A DNA stretch of 64,000 nt from positions 9,545-73,544 of the forward strand of contig CAZLKN010000009.1 of assembly GCA_964560135.1 (NCBI GenBank), written 5' to 3'. This DNA is from CAZLKN01 sp964560135. GTDB lineage: Bacteria > Actinomycetota > JAICYB01. The position numbers and the translations under genes are program-made. The notes beneath the pieces are model-generated. The model did not search any database. It saw only the letters and a program-made list of their open reading frames with translations, and was not told the DNA's origin. Numbering within the stretch: the stretch's first letter is position 1; every line of letters starts with the position of its first letter. Shown piece after piece: positions 8,901-17,361 of this stretch.

Positions 8901-9624
8901 CGGGATCCTCCGGATCCCACCGGTTCTCTCCGTCCCAGGGATCGTCGGGGGCCCACTGGTCCGAAGGGGGCTGCGGGGGTTCGGGTTCCGCGGGACCCGC
9001 GGGTGTGGAGACGCGGGGACGTTGCCGGAAGGTCATCACCAGGACCGCGATGGCCGCGACCGCCAGCAGGCCGGCTGCCAGCCACGTGCCCATCCAGCTT
9101 CCGGCGCGCTCCTCGGTCGCCGCCGTCCCGTCGGCCACGGGATCGGCTGCCCCGGTGGCCGTGGGCACCCCATAGGGCTGGGTGAACGTGCAGGCATCGG
9201 TGAGGAAGATGCCGTCGGAGTGGGGGCGTGCCTCCACGAGGTAGCGCCCCCCGGACACGAACCCGAAGGAACAGTCCTCCGCGCGTTCGTTCGGTTCGGC
9301 GAGGCTGGGCTGCAGCAGGACGGCTCTCGGGCCTGCGCTGCCCGCCAGGGCCACCTCCACGTCCACGACCACCGGGATGAACTCCCCCGGCTCCCAACGG
9401 CTGCCCGGGGGCATCTCCCCGACGGTCACCGGGTCCCGGACCTCACGGACCGTGGCGATGAAGCCCACGTCGAAGGCCGGATCGTGGCGTCCGGCGAGCT
9501 CGACGGGGTTCCCGGGAGGAAGCTGGGTGTCGCAGGTGCAGGCGACCGCGACGCGGACGGGGGCCAGGAACGCGATCGCCGCCGCGGCTGCTGCGACCGC
9601 CCCACCCCGTACGAGCTTGCGCAT
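8890..9624 (-). CDS. Exported membrane-anchored protein, function unknown
   Basis: Protein of 244 residues with a signal peptide (residues 1-28) directly followed by CTC, an extracytoplasmic domain of about 140 residues, a membrane helix (WLAAGLLAVAAIAVLVM) and a short Pro/Asp/Trp-rich cytoplasmic tail. The Cys-Thr-Cys at the mature N-terminus, with a later Cys pair, recalls TIMP/netrin-like folds that begin with CxC, but this is only a motif resemblance. Its stop overlaps the rng stop by 11 bases in convergent orientation. No specific function can be assigned. Confidence 0.75.
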   Translation of the reverse strand: MRKLVRGGAVAAAAAAIAFLAPVRVAVACTCDTQLPPGNPVELAGRHDPAFDVGFIATVREVRDPVTVGEMPPGSRWEPGEFIPVVVDVEVALAGSAGPRAVLLQPSLAEPNERAEDCSFGFVSGGRYLVEARPHSDGIFLTDACTFTQPYGVPTATGAADPVADGTAATEERAGSWMGTWLAAGLLAVAAIAVLVMTFRQRPRVSTPAGPAEPEPPQPPSDQWAPDDPWDGENRWDPEDPATR

Positions 9625-9649
9625 GCGTCCTCCCTCAGCGGCCCGGTCC

Positions 9650-9658
9650 TGCTAGAAT
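9650..9658 (+). promoter_or_regulatory. Extended -10 promoter of rplU-rpmA
   Basis: TGC followed by TAGAAT (9653-9658) is a near-consensus extended -10; no clear -35 is visible. The predicted start is near 9665, about 37 bases before rplU, and the leader contains AGGAGA as ribosome site. Confidence 0.55.
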
Positions 9659-9701
9659 CATGGGCCGAGGCATCCGCCCCGACCTCAGGAGACTATCGCG
9701 T

Positions 9702-10007
9702 ATGTACGCAGTGATCCGTGCCGGAGGAAGACAGTACAAGGTCGCATCGGGTGACGTCATCGAGGTGAACCGCCTCGAGGCCGACCCGGGCGACGCTGTG
9801 GCGTTCCCACCCGTCCTGGTCGTGGACGACGGATCCGTGAGGGTCCGACCCACGGAGTTGGAGGGTGTGAGCGTGAAGGGAGAGGTCGTCCGACACGGTC
9901 GGGGACGCAAGATCAGGGTCTTCAACTACCATGCGAAGACCGGCTGGAAGAAGGCGAGAGGGCACCGCCAGGATCTGACGGCGGTGCGGATCACGGAGAT
10001 CGGCTGA
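9702..10007 (+). CDS. rplU: 50S ribosomal protein L21
   Basis: L21 of 101 residues, a normal length, beginning MYAVIRAGGRQYKV and ending with the conserved basic KTGWKKARGHRQDLTAVRI segment. It binds 23S rRNA in the large subunit. AGGAGA lies 10 bases before the ATG. An in-frame ATG at 9660 overlaps the promoter and is rejected. The stop TGA overlaps the rpmA ATG. Confidence 0.97.
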   Translation: MYAVIRAGGRQYKVASGDVIEVNRLEADPGDAVAFPPVLVVDDGSVRVRPTELEGVSVKGEVVRHGRGRKIRVFNYHAKTGWKKARGHRQDLTAVRITEIG

Positions 10008-10264
10008 TGGCGCACAAAAAAGGTGGCGGGTCCTCCCGCAACGGGCGGGATTCCAACCCGAAGTTCCTCGGCGTGAAGGCCTACGGTGGTGAGGTCGTGA
10101 AGTCGGGCAGCATCATCGTGCGGCAGCGCGGCACGAGGGTTCACGCGGGGATGTACGTCGGTCGTGGCGGCGACGACACCCTGTACGCGAAGCAGCCGGG
10201 CGAGGTCCGGTTCTACTCGTCCGGCGGCCGCCGGTTCGTCACGATCGAGCCGAACGGGAACTGA
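10007..10264 (+). CDS. rpmA: 50S ribosomal protein L27
   Basis: L27 of 85 residues starting MAHKKGGGSSRNGRDSNPK, the unprocessed form without the cleavable Firmicute extension. Its N-terminal tail reaches the peptidyl-transferase centre. Start and stop codons of rplU and rpmA overlap (TGATG), so the pair is translationally coupled. Confidence 0.98.
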   Translation: MAHKKGGGSSRNGRDSNPKFLGVKAYGGEVVKSGSIIVRQRGTRVHAGMYVGRGGDDTLYAKQPGEVRFYSSGGRRFVTIEPNGN

Positions 10265-10375
10265 GCGCCCGCTCGCGCACGGCGGCTCGAGCTCCCACCG
10301 TCGTCACCCCGCCGTCCGGCTCCCGGCCCGATGGCGCGTATCGTCCGGGGCGCTCGCCGTACGGTGGGAGAGAAC

Positions 10376-11647
10376 ATGGCCAGCGGGTTCGTCGATGAGG
10401 CACGGGTGGTCGTTCGCGCCGGAGACGGTGCGGACGGGATGGCCTCGTTCGCGCGCGAGAAGTACAAGCCGATGGGTGGCCCCGACGGGGGCGACGGGGG
10501 GCACGGCGGTTCGGTCGTGCTCTACGCGGAACCGGAGCGTGGAACCCTGTCCGAGTACCGGCGTCGGCAGACCTTCCGAGCCGTCCACGGGGGGAAGGCG
10601 GGCTCGAACAACCGGCGGGGGGCCGACGCGCCCGATCTCCGGCTCCCGGTCCCCGTCGGAACGGTGGTGAAGGACGCGGCCTCCGGCGAGATCCTCGCGG
10701 ACCTGGCACGCCCCGAGGCGGAGTTCGTAGCCGCCCGCGGGGGGCGCGGGGGCCGGGGCAACGCCAGCCTGGTCAGCCGCGCGGACCGCGTCCCGAGCTT
10801 CGCGGAGCGGGGCGAGCCCGGACGGGAGCGCGATCTGGCCCTGGAGCTGCGGCTCGTGGCCGACGTCGGGCTCCTCGGGCTTCCGAACGCCGGAAAGTCC
10901 ACGCTGCTCGGGGGCCTGTCGCGGGCGAGGCCGAAGGTCGCCGACTACCCCTTTACGACGCTGGAGCCCTACCTCGGGGTCGTGCAAGTAGGGGAGGAGC
11001 GGCTGGTCAGCGCGGATCTGCCGGGGTTGATCGAGGGGGCCGCCGAGGGCAGGGGGCTGGGTCTGCGGTTCCTCCGGCACGCGGAGCGGTGCGCCGTGCT
11101 TGCCGCCGTGGTCGACCTGACGGCGCCCGATCCGGTGGCCGACCTGCAGACCGTGGCCGACGAGGTGGCGTCCTACGCTCCCCATATGGCCGAGCGGATC
11201 CGGGTGGTGGTGGGGAACAAGATCGACCTGGAGGGGGCCGACGTCGAACCGGCTCGCGGATGGGCCCAGGCCCGCGGGGCGCGGTTCACGGAGATCTCCG
11301 CGGCCCGTGGTGATGGGATCGACGGGCTGAAGGAGCTGCTGATCGCGGAGGTCCACCGTGCGCACGAGGAGCGGGGCGAGCCTGAATCCTTCGCGGTGTT
11401 CCAGCCGGTGGAGCCCGACCGGATCCGGGTGACCCGGGAGGATGAGGCCTTCCGGGTCGCCAGCGAGCGCGTCGAGCGCCTGGTGGGGATGACACCGATG
11501 GGCAACCCCCGGGCGATCCGGCATCTGCAGCGGCGCCTGAAGGCGATGGGTGTGGATGCGGCGCTGGTGCGGGCGGGCATCCGTGAGGGGGACGAGGTCC
11601 GCATCGGCCAGATCGCGTTCGAGTACTTCCCCGAGGAGGCCGTGTGA
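10376..11647 (+). CDS. obgE: GTPase Obg
   Basis: Essential ribosome-assembly GTPase of 423 residues. The glycine-rich Obg fold (GGDGGHGG, GGRGGRGN) occupies residues 1-155, the G domain has P-loop GLPNAGKST, DLPG and NKID, and a C-terminal OCT domain ends EVRIGQIAFEYF. I chose the ATG at 10376 with GGGAGAG upstream because the mature N-terminus MASGFVDEARVVVRAG matches the family; an in-frame ATG at 10331 would add 15 unconserved residues. Its stop overlaps proB by four bases. Confidence 0.95.
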   Translation: MASGFVDEARVVVRAGDGADGMASFAREKYKPMGGPDGGDGGHGGSVVLYAEPERGTLSEYRRRQTFRAVHGGKAGSNNRRGADAPDLRLPVPVGTVVKDAASGEILADLARPEAEFVAARGGRGGRGNASLVSRADRVPSFAERGEPGRERDLALELRLVADVGLLGLPNAGKSTLLGGLSRARPKVADYPFTTLEPYLGVVQVGEERLVSADLPGLIEGAAEGRGLGLRFLRHAERCAVLAAVVDLTAPDPVADLQTVADEVASYAPHMAERIRVVVGNKIDLEGADVEPARGWAQARGARFTEISAARGDGIDGLKELLIAEVHRAHEERGEPESFAVFQPVEPDRIRVTREDEAFRVASERVERLVGMTPMGNPRAIRHLQRRLKAMGVDAALVRAGIREGDEVRIGQIAFEYFPEEAV

Positions 11648-12747
11648 GCCGCGACCGGGTGCGGGAGGCCCGGCGCGTTGTGGTCAAGGTCGGGACATCC
11701 TCCTTGACCGGGTCGGACGGGCAGCTCGATCCGGCCCGCGTGGACGCCCTCACCGGTGAGATCTGCGCGCTCCTGGACCGGGACCACGAGCTGGTGGTCG
11801 TGAGCTCGGGGGCGATCGCGGCGGGGCTGGCACCCCTGGGACTCGTGAAGCGGCCCGCCGACATGGCCACGCTCCAGGCCGCCGCGGCCGTCGGCCAGTC
11901 GCATCTCATGGACGCGTATGCGAGCGGGTTCGAGTCCCGCGGTCACGTGTGCGGCCAGGTGCTACTGACCCGGCAGGACTTCGTCCACCGCCAGCAGTAC
12001 GTGAACGCCCTCAATACCTTCCGCCGGCTGCTGGCGTTGGGGGCCGTGCCGGTGGTCAACGAGAACGACACCATCGCCACCGACGAGATCCGCTTCGGGG
12101 AGAACGACCTGCTGGCGGCGTTGGTGTCCAACCTCGTGCACGCGGACGTGCTGGTGCTGCTCTCCGACGTCGACGGGCTCCACCGGGGCCGGGAGGGGCC
12201 CGTCGTCGACGAGGTCGAGGCGATCACGCCCGAGATCGCCGCGCTGGCCGGCGGCAGCGACTCCTCCCTGGCGTCGGGTGGGATGCGATCGAAGATCGCC
12301 GCGGCCCGGATCGCCACGTCGTCGGGCGTGCCGGTGGTGATCGCCCGGTCGGCCCCCGGCGCGCTGGACCGGGTGCTCACCGGCGAGCCCTGCGGCACGC
12401 TCTTCCACGCCGCGCGGACCCGCATGGCGGCGCGGAAGGCCTGGATCGCCTACGCCTCGGTGGTGCGGGGACGGGTGGCCGTCGACGACGGCGCCCGCCG
12501 GGCGCTGGTGGATGCCAACCGCTCCCTGCTCGCCGCGGGGGTGAAGGACGTCGAGGGCGCTTTCGTCCCCGGCGACGTGGTGGAGATCGCAGACGAGGCG
12601 GGCGAAGTCTTCGCTCGCGGGCTGACCGGGTTCTCCGCGGACGAGCTGCGCCGGATCGCCGGTCTCGGGTCGGAGGAGATCGGGAACCTGCTCGGCATCC
12701 CGGCCCCCCGGGAGGTCGTCCATCGGGACGAGATGGTGGTGCTGTAG
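11644..12747 (+). CDS. proB: Glutamate 5-kinase
   Basis: First enzyme of proline synthesis, phosphorylating L-glutamate to gamma-glutamyl phosphate. It has 367 residues: an amino-acid kinase domain (VVKVGTSSLT, VVSSGAIAAGL, NENDTIATDEIRFGENDLLAA) and a C-terminal PUA domain from about residue 275. The GTG start overlaps the obgE stop (GTGA). ProA, which would use the product, is not encoded next to it or anywhere in this window. Confidence 0.95.
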   Translation: MSRDRVREARRVVVKVGTSSLTGSDGQLDPARVDALTGEICALLDRDHELVVVSSGAIAAGLAPLGLVKRPADMATLQAAAAVGQSHLMDAYASGFESRGHVCGQVLLTRQDFVHRQQYVNALNTFRRLLALGAVPVVNENDTIATDEIRFGENDLLAALVSNLVHADVLVLLSDVDGLHRGREGPVVDEVEAITPEIAALAGGSDSSLASGGMRSKIAAARIATSSGVPVVIARSAPGALDRVLTGEPCGTLFHAARTRMAARKAWIAYASVVRGRVAVDDGARRALVDANRSLLAAGVKDVEGAFVPGDVVEIADEAGEVFARGLTGFSADELRRIAGLGSEEIGNLLGIPAPREVVHRDEMVVL

Positions 12748-12799
12748 GCTGAAGGACCACCGTCCGGCCCCTGTCGTATGCGCATGGAGGCGAACGACG

Positions 12800-13690
12800 T
12801 TGACCCAGGATCCGCGTTTCTCGTCCGTGAAAGAGGTCGTGGCACGGCTGCGCCAGGTGGACTACATCTGCGACACGCCTGCGGCCACGGCCGTGTACCT
12901 GGCGGACAGGCTCGGCAAGCCGCTGCTGGTCGAGGGGCCGGCGGGCGTGGGCAAGACGGAGCTGGCGAAGTCGGTGGCGGCCAGCACGGGCTACGAGCTC
13001 GTCCGGCTGCAGTGCTACGAAGGCCTGGACGAATCCAAGGCCCTCTACGAGTGGAACTACCGCAAGCAGCTCCTGCGCATCCAGGCCGACGAGGGTCGTG
13101 AGCACCACTGGGAGGAGATCGAGGAGTCGATCTTCGACGAGCCGTTCCTGCTCGAGCGTCCACTCCTGAAGGCGATCCGCTCGCCGGAGCCGGTGGTCCT
13201 GCTGATCGACGAGATCGACCGCACCGAGTTCGAGTTCGAGGCGTTCCTGCTCGAGCTGCTTTCGGACTTCCAGGTGTCGCTGCCGGAGATGGGTACGATC
13301 CAGGCGCGCCACGTGCCGATCGTGTTCCTGACCTCCAACGCCACCCGGGAGTTGTCCGAGGCGCTCAAGCGTCGCTGCCTGTACCTGTTCATGGACTACC
13401 CGGAAGCGGAGCGCGAGAAGGAGATCATCCTCACCCGGGTGCCCGACCTGCCCGAGGCGCTGGCCGAACAGATGGTCCGCCTGCTCCGATCCATCCGCCA
13501 GATCGAGCTCAAGAAGCGTCCGAGCATCTCGGAGTCGATCGACTGGGCCCGCACGCTGGTGGAGCTCGGGGTCGAGAGTCTCGATGCCGAGACCACGCGG
13601 GAGACGCTGAACATCGTCCTGAAGTACCGGCAGGATCTGGAGCGCGTGGCTCAGCAGCTCAAGCTCCCACCGTCCCCACACCACAATTAG
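12800..13690 (+). CDS. MoxR/CoxD-type AAA+ ATPase
   Basis: AAA+ ATPase of 296 residues of the MoxR class, which act as metal-centre or complex-assembly chaperones with VWA partners. Walker A is GPAGVGKTE, Walker B is LLIDEIDR, and sensor 1 is FLTSNATRELSEALKRR. It starts at TTG 12800 after a GGAGG about nine bases upstream. The next gene, five bases on, encodes a CoxE-type VWA protein, the standard pairing. In carboxydotrophs such pairs mature CO dehydrogenase, but no CODH genes lie here, so the client is unknown. Confidence 0.85.
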   Translation: MTQDPRFSSVKEVVARLRQVDYICDTPAATAVYLADRLGKPLLVEGPAGVGKTELAKSVAASTGYELVRLQCYEGLDESKALYEWNYRKQLLRIQADEGREHHWEEIEESIFDEPFLLERPLLKAIRSPEPVVLLIDEIDRTEFEFEAFLLELLSDFQVSLPEMGTIQARHVPIVFLTSNATRELSEALKRRCLYLFMDYPEAEREKEIILTRVPDLPEALAEQMVRLLRSIRQIELKKRPSISESIDWARTLVELGVESLDAETTRETLNIVLKYRQDLERVAQQLKLPPSPHHN

Positions 13691-13694
13691 GCTG

Positions 13695-15026
13695 ATGCTC
13701 GACCGGTTGCAGTCCTTCGCGTCGCAGCTCCGGGACGCCGGGGTCCCCGTGTCGAACCACGAGATGCTGGTCACGGCGCAGGCCCTACGGCACCTGGACT
13801 TCTCCGACCGCGCCGAGTTCAAGGCCGCGCTGGCCTCCACATTCTGCCGGGCCCCCGGGCACCTCGAGGTCTTCTCGACGCTGTTCGATCTGTTCTTCGC
13901 CCCCCAGGGGGTGGAGCTGGAGGTGGAGGGCGAGCCGGAGGATCTCACCGAGCTCGAGGAGACCGACCTCATCGAGGCGGTGGTGCGGGCGCTGCGCGAG
14001 GGGCGCGAGGGCGAGCTGCGGCGGCTGGCCCGTGAGGTCCTCGACCGTCTGTCGGCGGAGGCCTCGGGAGGGTTCCTCCTGTACCGCTCGGTGCGCTTCC
14101 TGGACATGGACCGGCTGCTGCAGCGGCTCGCGGAGCGCGAGGACGTGGACGAGTGGGAGCAGGCCGTCTGGCAGCTCGAGGTGAAGTCGCGGCTGAAGCG
14201 CCTGCGCGAGATCCTCGAGCAGGAGGTCCGGCGGCGGATGGTGGAGGAGCGGGGGCCGGAGGACGTGGCCAACCGCGTGCTCCGCGTCCCGCTGGAGGAG
14301 CGGGACTTCGCCACGATCACCTCCGACGAGATCGCCGACGTGCGCCGCGCCGTGGTGGGGTTGGCCCGGCGGCTGTCGACGCGGATGGCCAAGCTGCGCA
14401 AGCGGGGCGCCCGCGGCCGGCTGGACATGCGCAAGACCATGCGGGCGTCCATGGCCTACGGGGGCGCGCTGGTCGACCCCCGGTTCAAGGTTCGTTCGCC
14501 GTCCCGGCCCGATGTGGTGCTCCTGTGCGACGTCTCGGGCTCGGTGGCGGCGTTCACCCGGTTCACGTTGCTGCTGGTGGCCTGCCTGCAGGTGCAGTTC
14601 CCGCGGGTCCGGTCGTTCCTGTTCGTCGACACCGTCGACGAGGTCACGGAGATCCTGAAGACCTCGGATCCCGCCGATGCGATCCCGAAGGCGCTCCAGC
14701 TCGCGAACGTCGTGTGGCTCGACGGCCACTCCGACTACGGGCACTCGTTGAAGGAGTTCCACAACCGGTACCTCCACACGTTGAGCGACCGGAGCCACGT
14801 GATCGTCCTCGGGGATGCGCGCTCCAACTACCGCAACCCCGAGGCGTGGGTCCTCAAGGACCTGCGGGAGAAGGCGAAGCGGGTGTGGTGGCTGAACCCC
14901 GAGGCGCGGCGCCACTGGGACACCGGCGACTCGGTGATCTCTCAGTACGCCGAGCACTGCGACGGCGTCGAGGAGTGCCGGAATCTCAAGCAGCTCGGCC
15001 GCTTCATCGAGATGCTCGTCGCCTGA
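13695..15026 (+). CDS. CoxE-like von Willebrand factor A protein
   Basis: Protein of 443 residues with an N-terminal alpha-helical, charged region and a C-terminal VWA domain. The metal-ion-dependent adhesion site starts DVSGS at residues 279-283, and HSDYGHS and LGDARSN follow at the expected spacing. It is the usual partner of the MoxR ATPase just upstream, and together they would remodel or metallate a target complex. The pair sits between proB and nadD, where proA is common in Actinomycetota. Confidence 0.85.
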   Translation: MLDRLQSFASQLRDAGVPVSNHEMLVTAQALRHLDFSDRAEFKAALASTFCRAPGHLEVFSTLFDLFFAPQGVELEVEGEPEDLTELEETDLIEAVVRALREGREGELRRLAREVLDRLSAEASGGFLLYRSVRFLDMDRLLQRLAEREDVDEWEQAVWQLEVKSRLKRLREILEQEVRRRMVEERGPEDVANRVLRVPLEERDFATITSDEIADVRRAVVGLARRLSTRMAKLRKRGARGRLDMRKTMRASMAYGGALVDPRFKVRSPSRPDVVLLCDVSGSVAAFTRFTLLLVACLQVQFPRVRSFLFVDTVDEVTEILKTSDPADAIPKALQLANVVWLDGHSDYGHSLKEFHNRYLHTLSDRSHVIVLGDARSNYRNPEAWVLKDLREKAKRVWWLNPEARRHWDTGDSVISQYAEHCDGVEECRNLKQLGRFIEMLVA

Positions 15027-15073
15027 GCCCGCTTCGGTGGTGTGAGTGCCCGGCGGGTGTCCGGGGGCCCGGC

Positions 15074-15079
15074 TAGCAT
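15074..15079 (+). promoter_or_regulatory. -10 element for a leaderless nadD transcript
   Basis: TAGCAT ends seven bases before the ATG at 15086, which places the predicted transcript start exactly on the A of the start codon. No ribosome site precedes the ATG, as expected for a leaderless mRNA. Confidence 0.5.
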
Positions 15080-15085
15080 GTCCGT

Positions 15086-15727
15086 ATGACACGGTACGGG
15101 CCCTTCCGGATGGGCCTCGTTCGGGGCACGCCCAGCCGGCTCGGCATCATGGGCGGCACCTTCGACCCCATCCACCACGGCCACCTGATCGCCGCCGAGG
15201 AGGCGCGGCTGGCCTTCGATCTCGACGAGGTGGTCTTCGTCCCCACCGGGCTGCCCTGGCAGAAGGAGCACCACGACGTCTCCGACCCGGAGGACCGCTA
15301 CCTGATGACCGTGATCGCCACCGCCACCAACCCCTATTTCGACGTGTCGCGGCTGGAGATCGAGCGGGAGGGACGGACGTACACCATCGATACGCTGGCG
15401 ACCTTCCACGAGCACTACGGCGGCAAGGTCCAACTGTTCTTCATCACCGGGGCCGACGCGATCCTGCAGATCCTGACCTGGAAGGACCCCGAGGATGTGC
15501 TGGCGCTCGCCACCTTCATCGGGGCGACCCGCCCGGGGCACGACCTCGAGCGCATGGACGAGCTCGCGGATCCGATCCGGGAGCGGGTCGAGGTGCTGCG
15601 GATCCCCGCCCTGGCCATCTCCTCGACGGAGATCCGGGGGCGCGTGCGGGAGGGCCGTCCGATCCGGTACCTGGTGCCCGATCCCGTCTCCCGGTACATC
15701 GAGAAGCGGGGGTTGTACGCGTCGTGA
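15086..15727 (+). CDS. nadD: Nicotinate-nucleotide adenylyltransferase
   Basis: Converts nicotinate mononucleotide and ATP to deamido-NAD in NAD synthesis. It has 213 residues with the nucleotidyltransferase motif GGTFDPIHHGHL and the C-terminal ISSTEIRGRV. Relative to typical NadD it has an extra N-terminal stretch of about 18 residues before RLGIMGGTFDP, so the ATG at 15110 is an alternative; the promoter position favours 15086. Its stop overlaps the next gene (GTGA). Confidence 0.93.
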   Translation: MTRYGPFRMGLVRGTPSRLGIMGGTFDPIHHGHLIAAEEARLAFDLDEVVFVPTGLPWQKEHHDVSDPEDRYLMTVIATATNPYFDVSRLEIEREGRTYTIDTLATFHEHYGGKVQLFFITGADAILQILTWKDPEDVLALATFIGATRPGHDLERMDELADPIRERVEVLRIPALAISSTEIRGRVREGRPIRYLVPDPVSRYIEKRGLYAS

Positions 15728-16926
15728 GCGGGCCCACGCGCGCACCTGCCGAACCACGGAACCCGGAGGCTGCCGAGTCGTCACCTCCTCGGCGCTTCGG
15801 CACCCGGACCCGGCGGACCTTGTGGATCCTGTTCGTGCTCTGGGCGGGGGCCGGTGTGCTGTTCCTGATCGAGTCCGACCGGTTCCCGATCGGCAACGGG
15901 GGCCGCGGCGATCCGGCCCCGGCCGAACCCGAGTCGGTCCTGGTGGTCGCCGACGGCGGGGGCGGGGATCCAGCGGCGATGTTCCTGCTGGTCCACCACG
16001 AGGAGGGGTCCACGGTGGTACTGCTCCCGACGGCGACGGTCGTGGAGGTGCCGGGGCAGGGGAGCCCGCAGCCCCTGGCCGTGGCGCTGGAGGAGACCGG
16101 GCCCGACGGGCTGGCGACCGCCGTGGCCAACGCTCTTGGAACGCGTGTCCCGGAGCTGCTCGTCGGGGCGCCCTCCGACGTCGTCGATCTTGTGGAAGGG
16201 CTCGGCGGGGTGGAGGTGGACGTCCCGGCGACGGTGGAGATCGAGGAGGGCGACCGGATCCGGACGGTCTTCGCCGCGGGGCGCCGGGAGATGCGCGGCG
16301 ACGCGTTCCTCGCCTACCTCACCACCGAGGTGCCCGGGCAGCAGGAGCCGGATCGCGTGGCCCGCCAGGGGGTGGCGTGGCGGGCGCTGTTCGCGACCCT
16401 GGCCGACCGCGATCGTCCCGATGCGTTCGCGTCCTGGGCTTCCGAAGCGGATCCCGCCCGGCTGGGTGGGATCGTGTTGCGGGCGGCCGGGGTCCGCGAG
16501 CTGACGGTCCTCACCCTGCCGGTCCGCAGGGTCGGCGTGAGCGGCGCCGACCTGTACGAGATCGATCCCGCGGGCCTTGGCGTGATCGAGGAGTCTCTGG
16601 CCGTCGTGCGCACGGTGGATGAGCGGGAGGGCCGCCGTATCCGGTTGCTCGTGGGGGCGGACGGGCCGGTGGGCCCGGCTGCGGCCAGGGTACTGGTCGA
16701 GGCGGGGTTCACCATCGTGCTCACGGGCCCGGCCAGCGAACCCTATGACCAGACCCGGGTGGTGATCGCCGAAAACACCCCCGACCTGCGCGCGGTGGCG
16801 GCCGAGATCACCGAGCTGCTGGGAGCGGGACGCCTGGGGGTGTACCGGCGTCCACAGTCGGTATTCGATGCTACCGTTGTGATCGGGAGGGATTGGGCAC
16901 GGGCCCACGGGATCCCGGAGCCCTGA
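15724..16926 (+). CDS. Degenerate LCP / LytR_C-domain membrane protein
   Basis: Protein of 400 residues with one membrane helix at about residues 25-45 (TLWILFVLWAGAGVLFLI). The outer part follows the LytR-CpsA-Psr layout: a nucleating strand (ESVLVVADGG), LGGVEVDVP and DRVARQ. However, the catalytic stretch that normally reads IPRD with key Arg and Asp is LLPTATVVEV here, so transferase activity is doubtful. The C-terminal 100 residues resemble the LytR_C domain (ending VFDATVVIGRDW). It is coupled to nadD by GTGA and is followed by rsfS, a known place for LCP genes. Likely wall-related, but possibly non-catalytic. Confidence 0.7.
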   Translation: MSGPTRAPAEPRNPEAAESSPPRRFGTRTRRTLWILFVLWAGAGVLFLIESDRFPIGNGGRGDPAPAEPESVLVVADGGGGDPAAMFLLVHHEEGSTVVLLPTATVVEVPGQGSPQPLAVALEETGPDGLATAVANALGTRVPELLVGAPSDVVDLVEGLGGVEVDVPATVEIEEGDRIRTVFAAGRREMRGDAFLAYLTTEVPGQQEPDRVARQGVAWRALFATLADRDRPDAFASWASEADPARLGGIVLRAAGVRELTVLTLPVRRVGVSGADLYEIDPAGLGVIEESLAVVRTVDEREGRRIRLLVGADGPVGPAAARVLVEAGFTIVLTGPASEPYDQTRVVIAENTPDLRAVAAEITELLGAGRLGVYRRPQSVFDATVVIGRDWARAHGIPEP

Positions 16927-16934
16927 CCACCCGA

Positions 16935-16953
16935 CCGGGGGCCGCGCCCCCGG
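16935..16953 (+). terminator. GC hairpin between LCP-like gene and rsfS
   Basis: A perfect 8-bp stem (CCGGGGGC / GCCCCCGG) with a 3-base loop begins nine bases after the stop codon. No T-run follows, so it may be a weak terminator, attenuator or RNA-stability element rather than a classical terminator. Confidence 0.35.
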
Positions 16954-16983
16954 GCCGTTGAGGAAGCGACCGATGGGAGGCGA

Positions 16984-17346
16984 GTGACCGTCCTGGGAAG
17001 CGTCGAAGCTGCCGTCCGCGCGGCAAACGACAAGAAAGCCCACGACGTCGTCGTCCTCGACGTAAGTGAACTTCTCGTCATCACCGACCACTTCGTGATC
17101 TGCTCCGGCTCGTCCGAACGGCAGGTGCGGACGATCGCCGACGAGATCGTGAAGGAGCTCAAGGAGATGGGACGGGCGCCGCTGCGTCGAGAAGGCGAGC
17201 GTGAGGCGGGGTGGGTTCTGATCGACTACGGGGAGTTCGTCGTGCATGTGTTCCTCGACGAGATCCGCGGGTACTACGACCTCGAGCGGCTCTGGAAGGA
17301 CGCGCCCCGCGTCGAACTGGTCGAGGCGGGGGGGACGGCCGGCTAG
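16984..17346 (+). CDS. rsfS: Ribosomal silencing factor RsfS
   Basis: RsfS/Iojap protein of 120 residues that binds L14 and blocks subunit joining when nutrients run low. Family segments are DVSELLVITDHFVICSG near residue 26 and GWVLIDYGEFVVHVF near residue 77. The GTG start has GGGAGG just upstream. The position after nadD and the LCP-like gene is standard for this phylum. Confidence 0.95.
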   Translation: MTVLGSVEAAVRAANDKKAHDVVVLDVSELLVITDHFVICSGSSERQVRTIADEIVKELKEMGRAPLRREGEREAGWVLIDYGEFVVHVFLDEIRGYYDLERLWKDAPRVELVEAGGTAG

Positions 17347-17361
17347 CAGCGGGGGTACACG

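Noticed and set aside
12800..15026. CO dehydrogenase maturation genes as evidence of carboxydotrophy
   Set aside because: MoxR/VWA pairs serve many clients; no coxL, coxM or coxS is in the window.
13785..15092. Minus-strand open frame of over 430 codons across the VWA gene
   Set aside because: His/Pro/Leu/Arg-rich composition is the antisense pattern of a GC-rich coding gene; the sense frame has an intact MIDAS motif.
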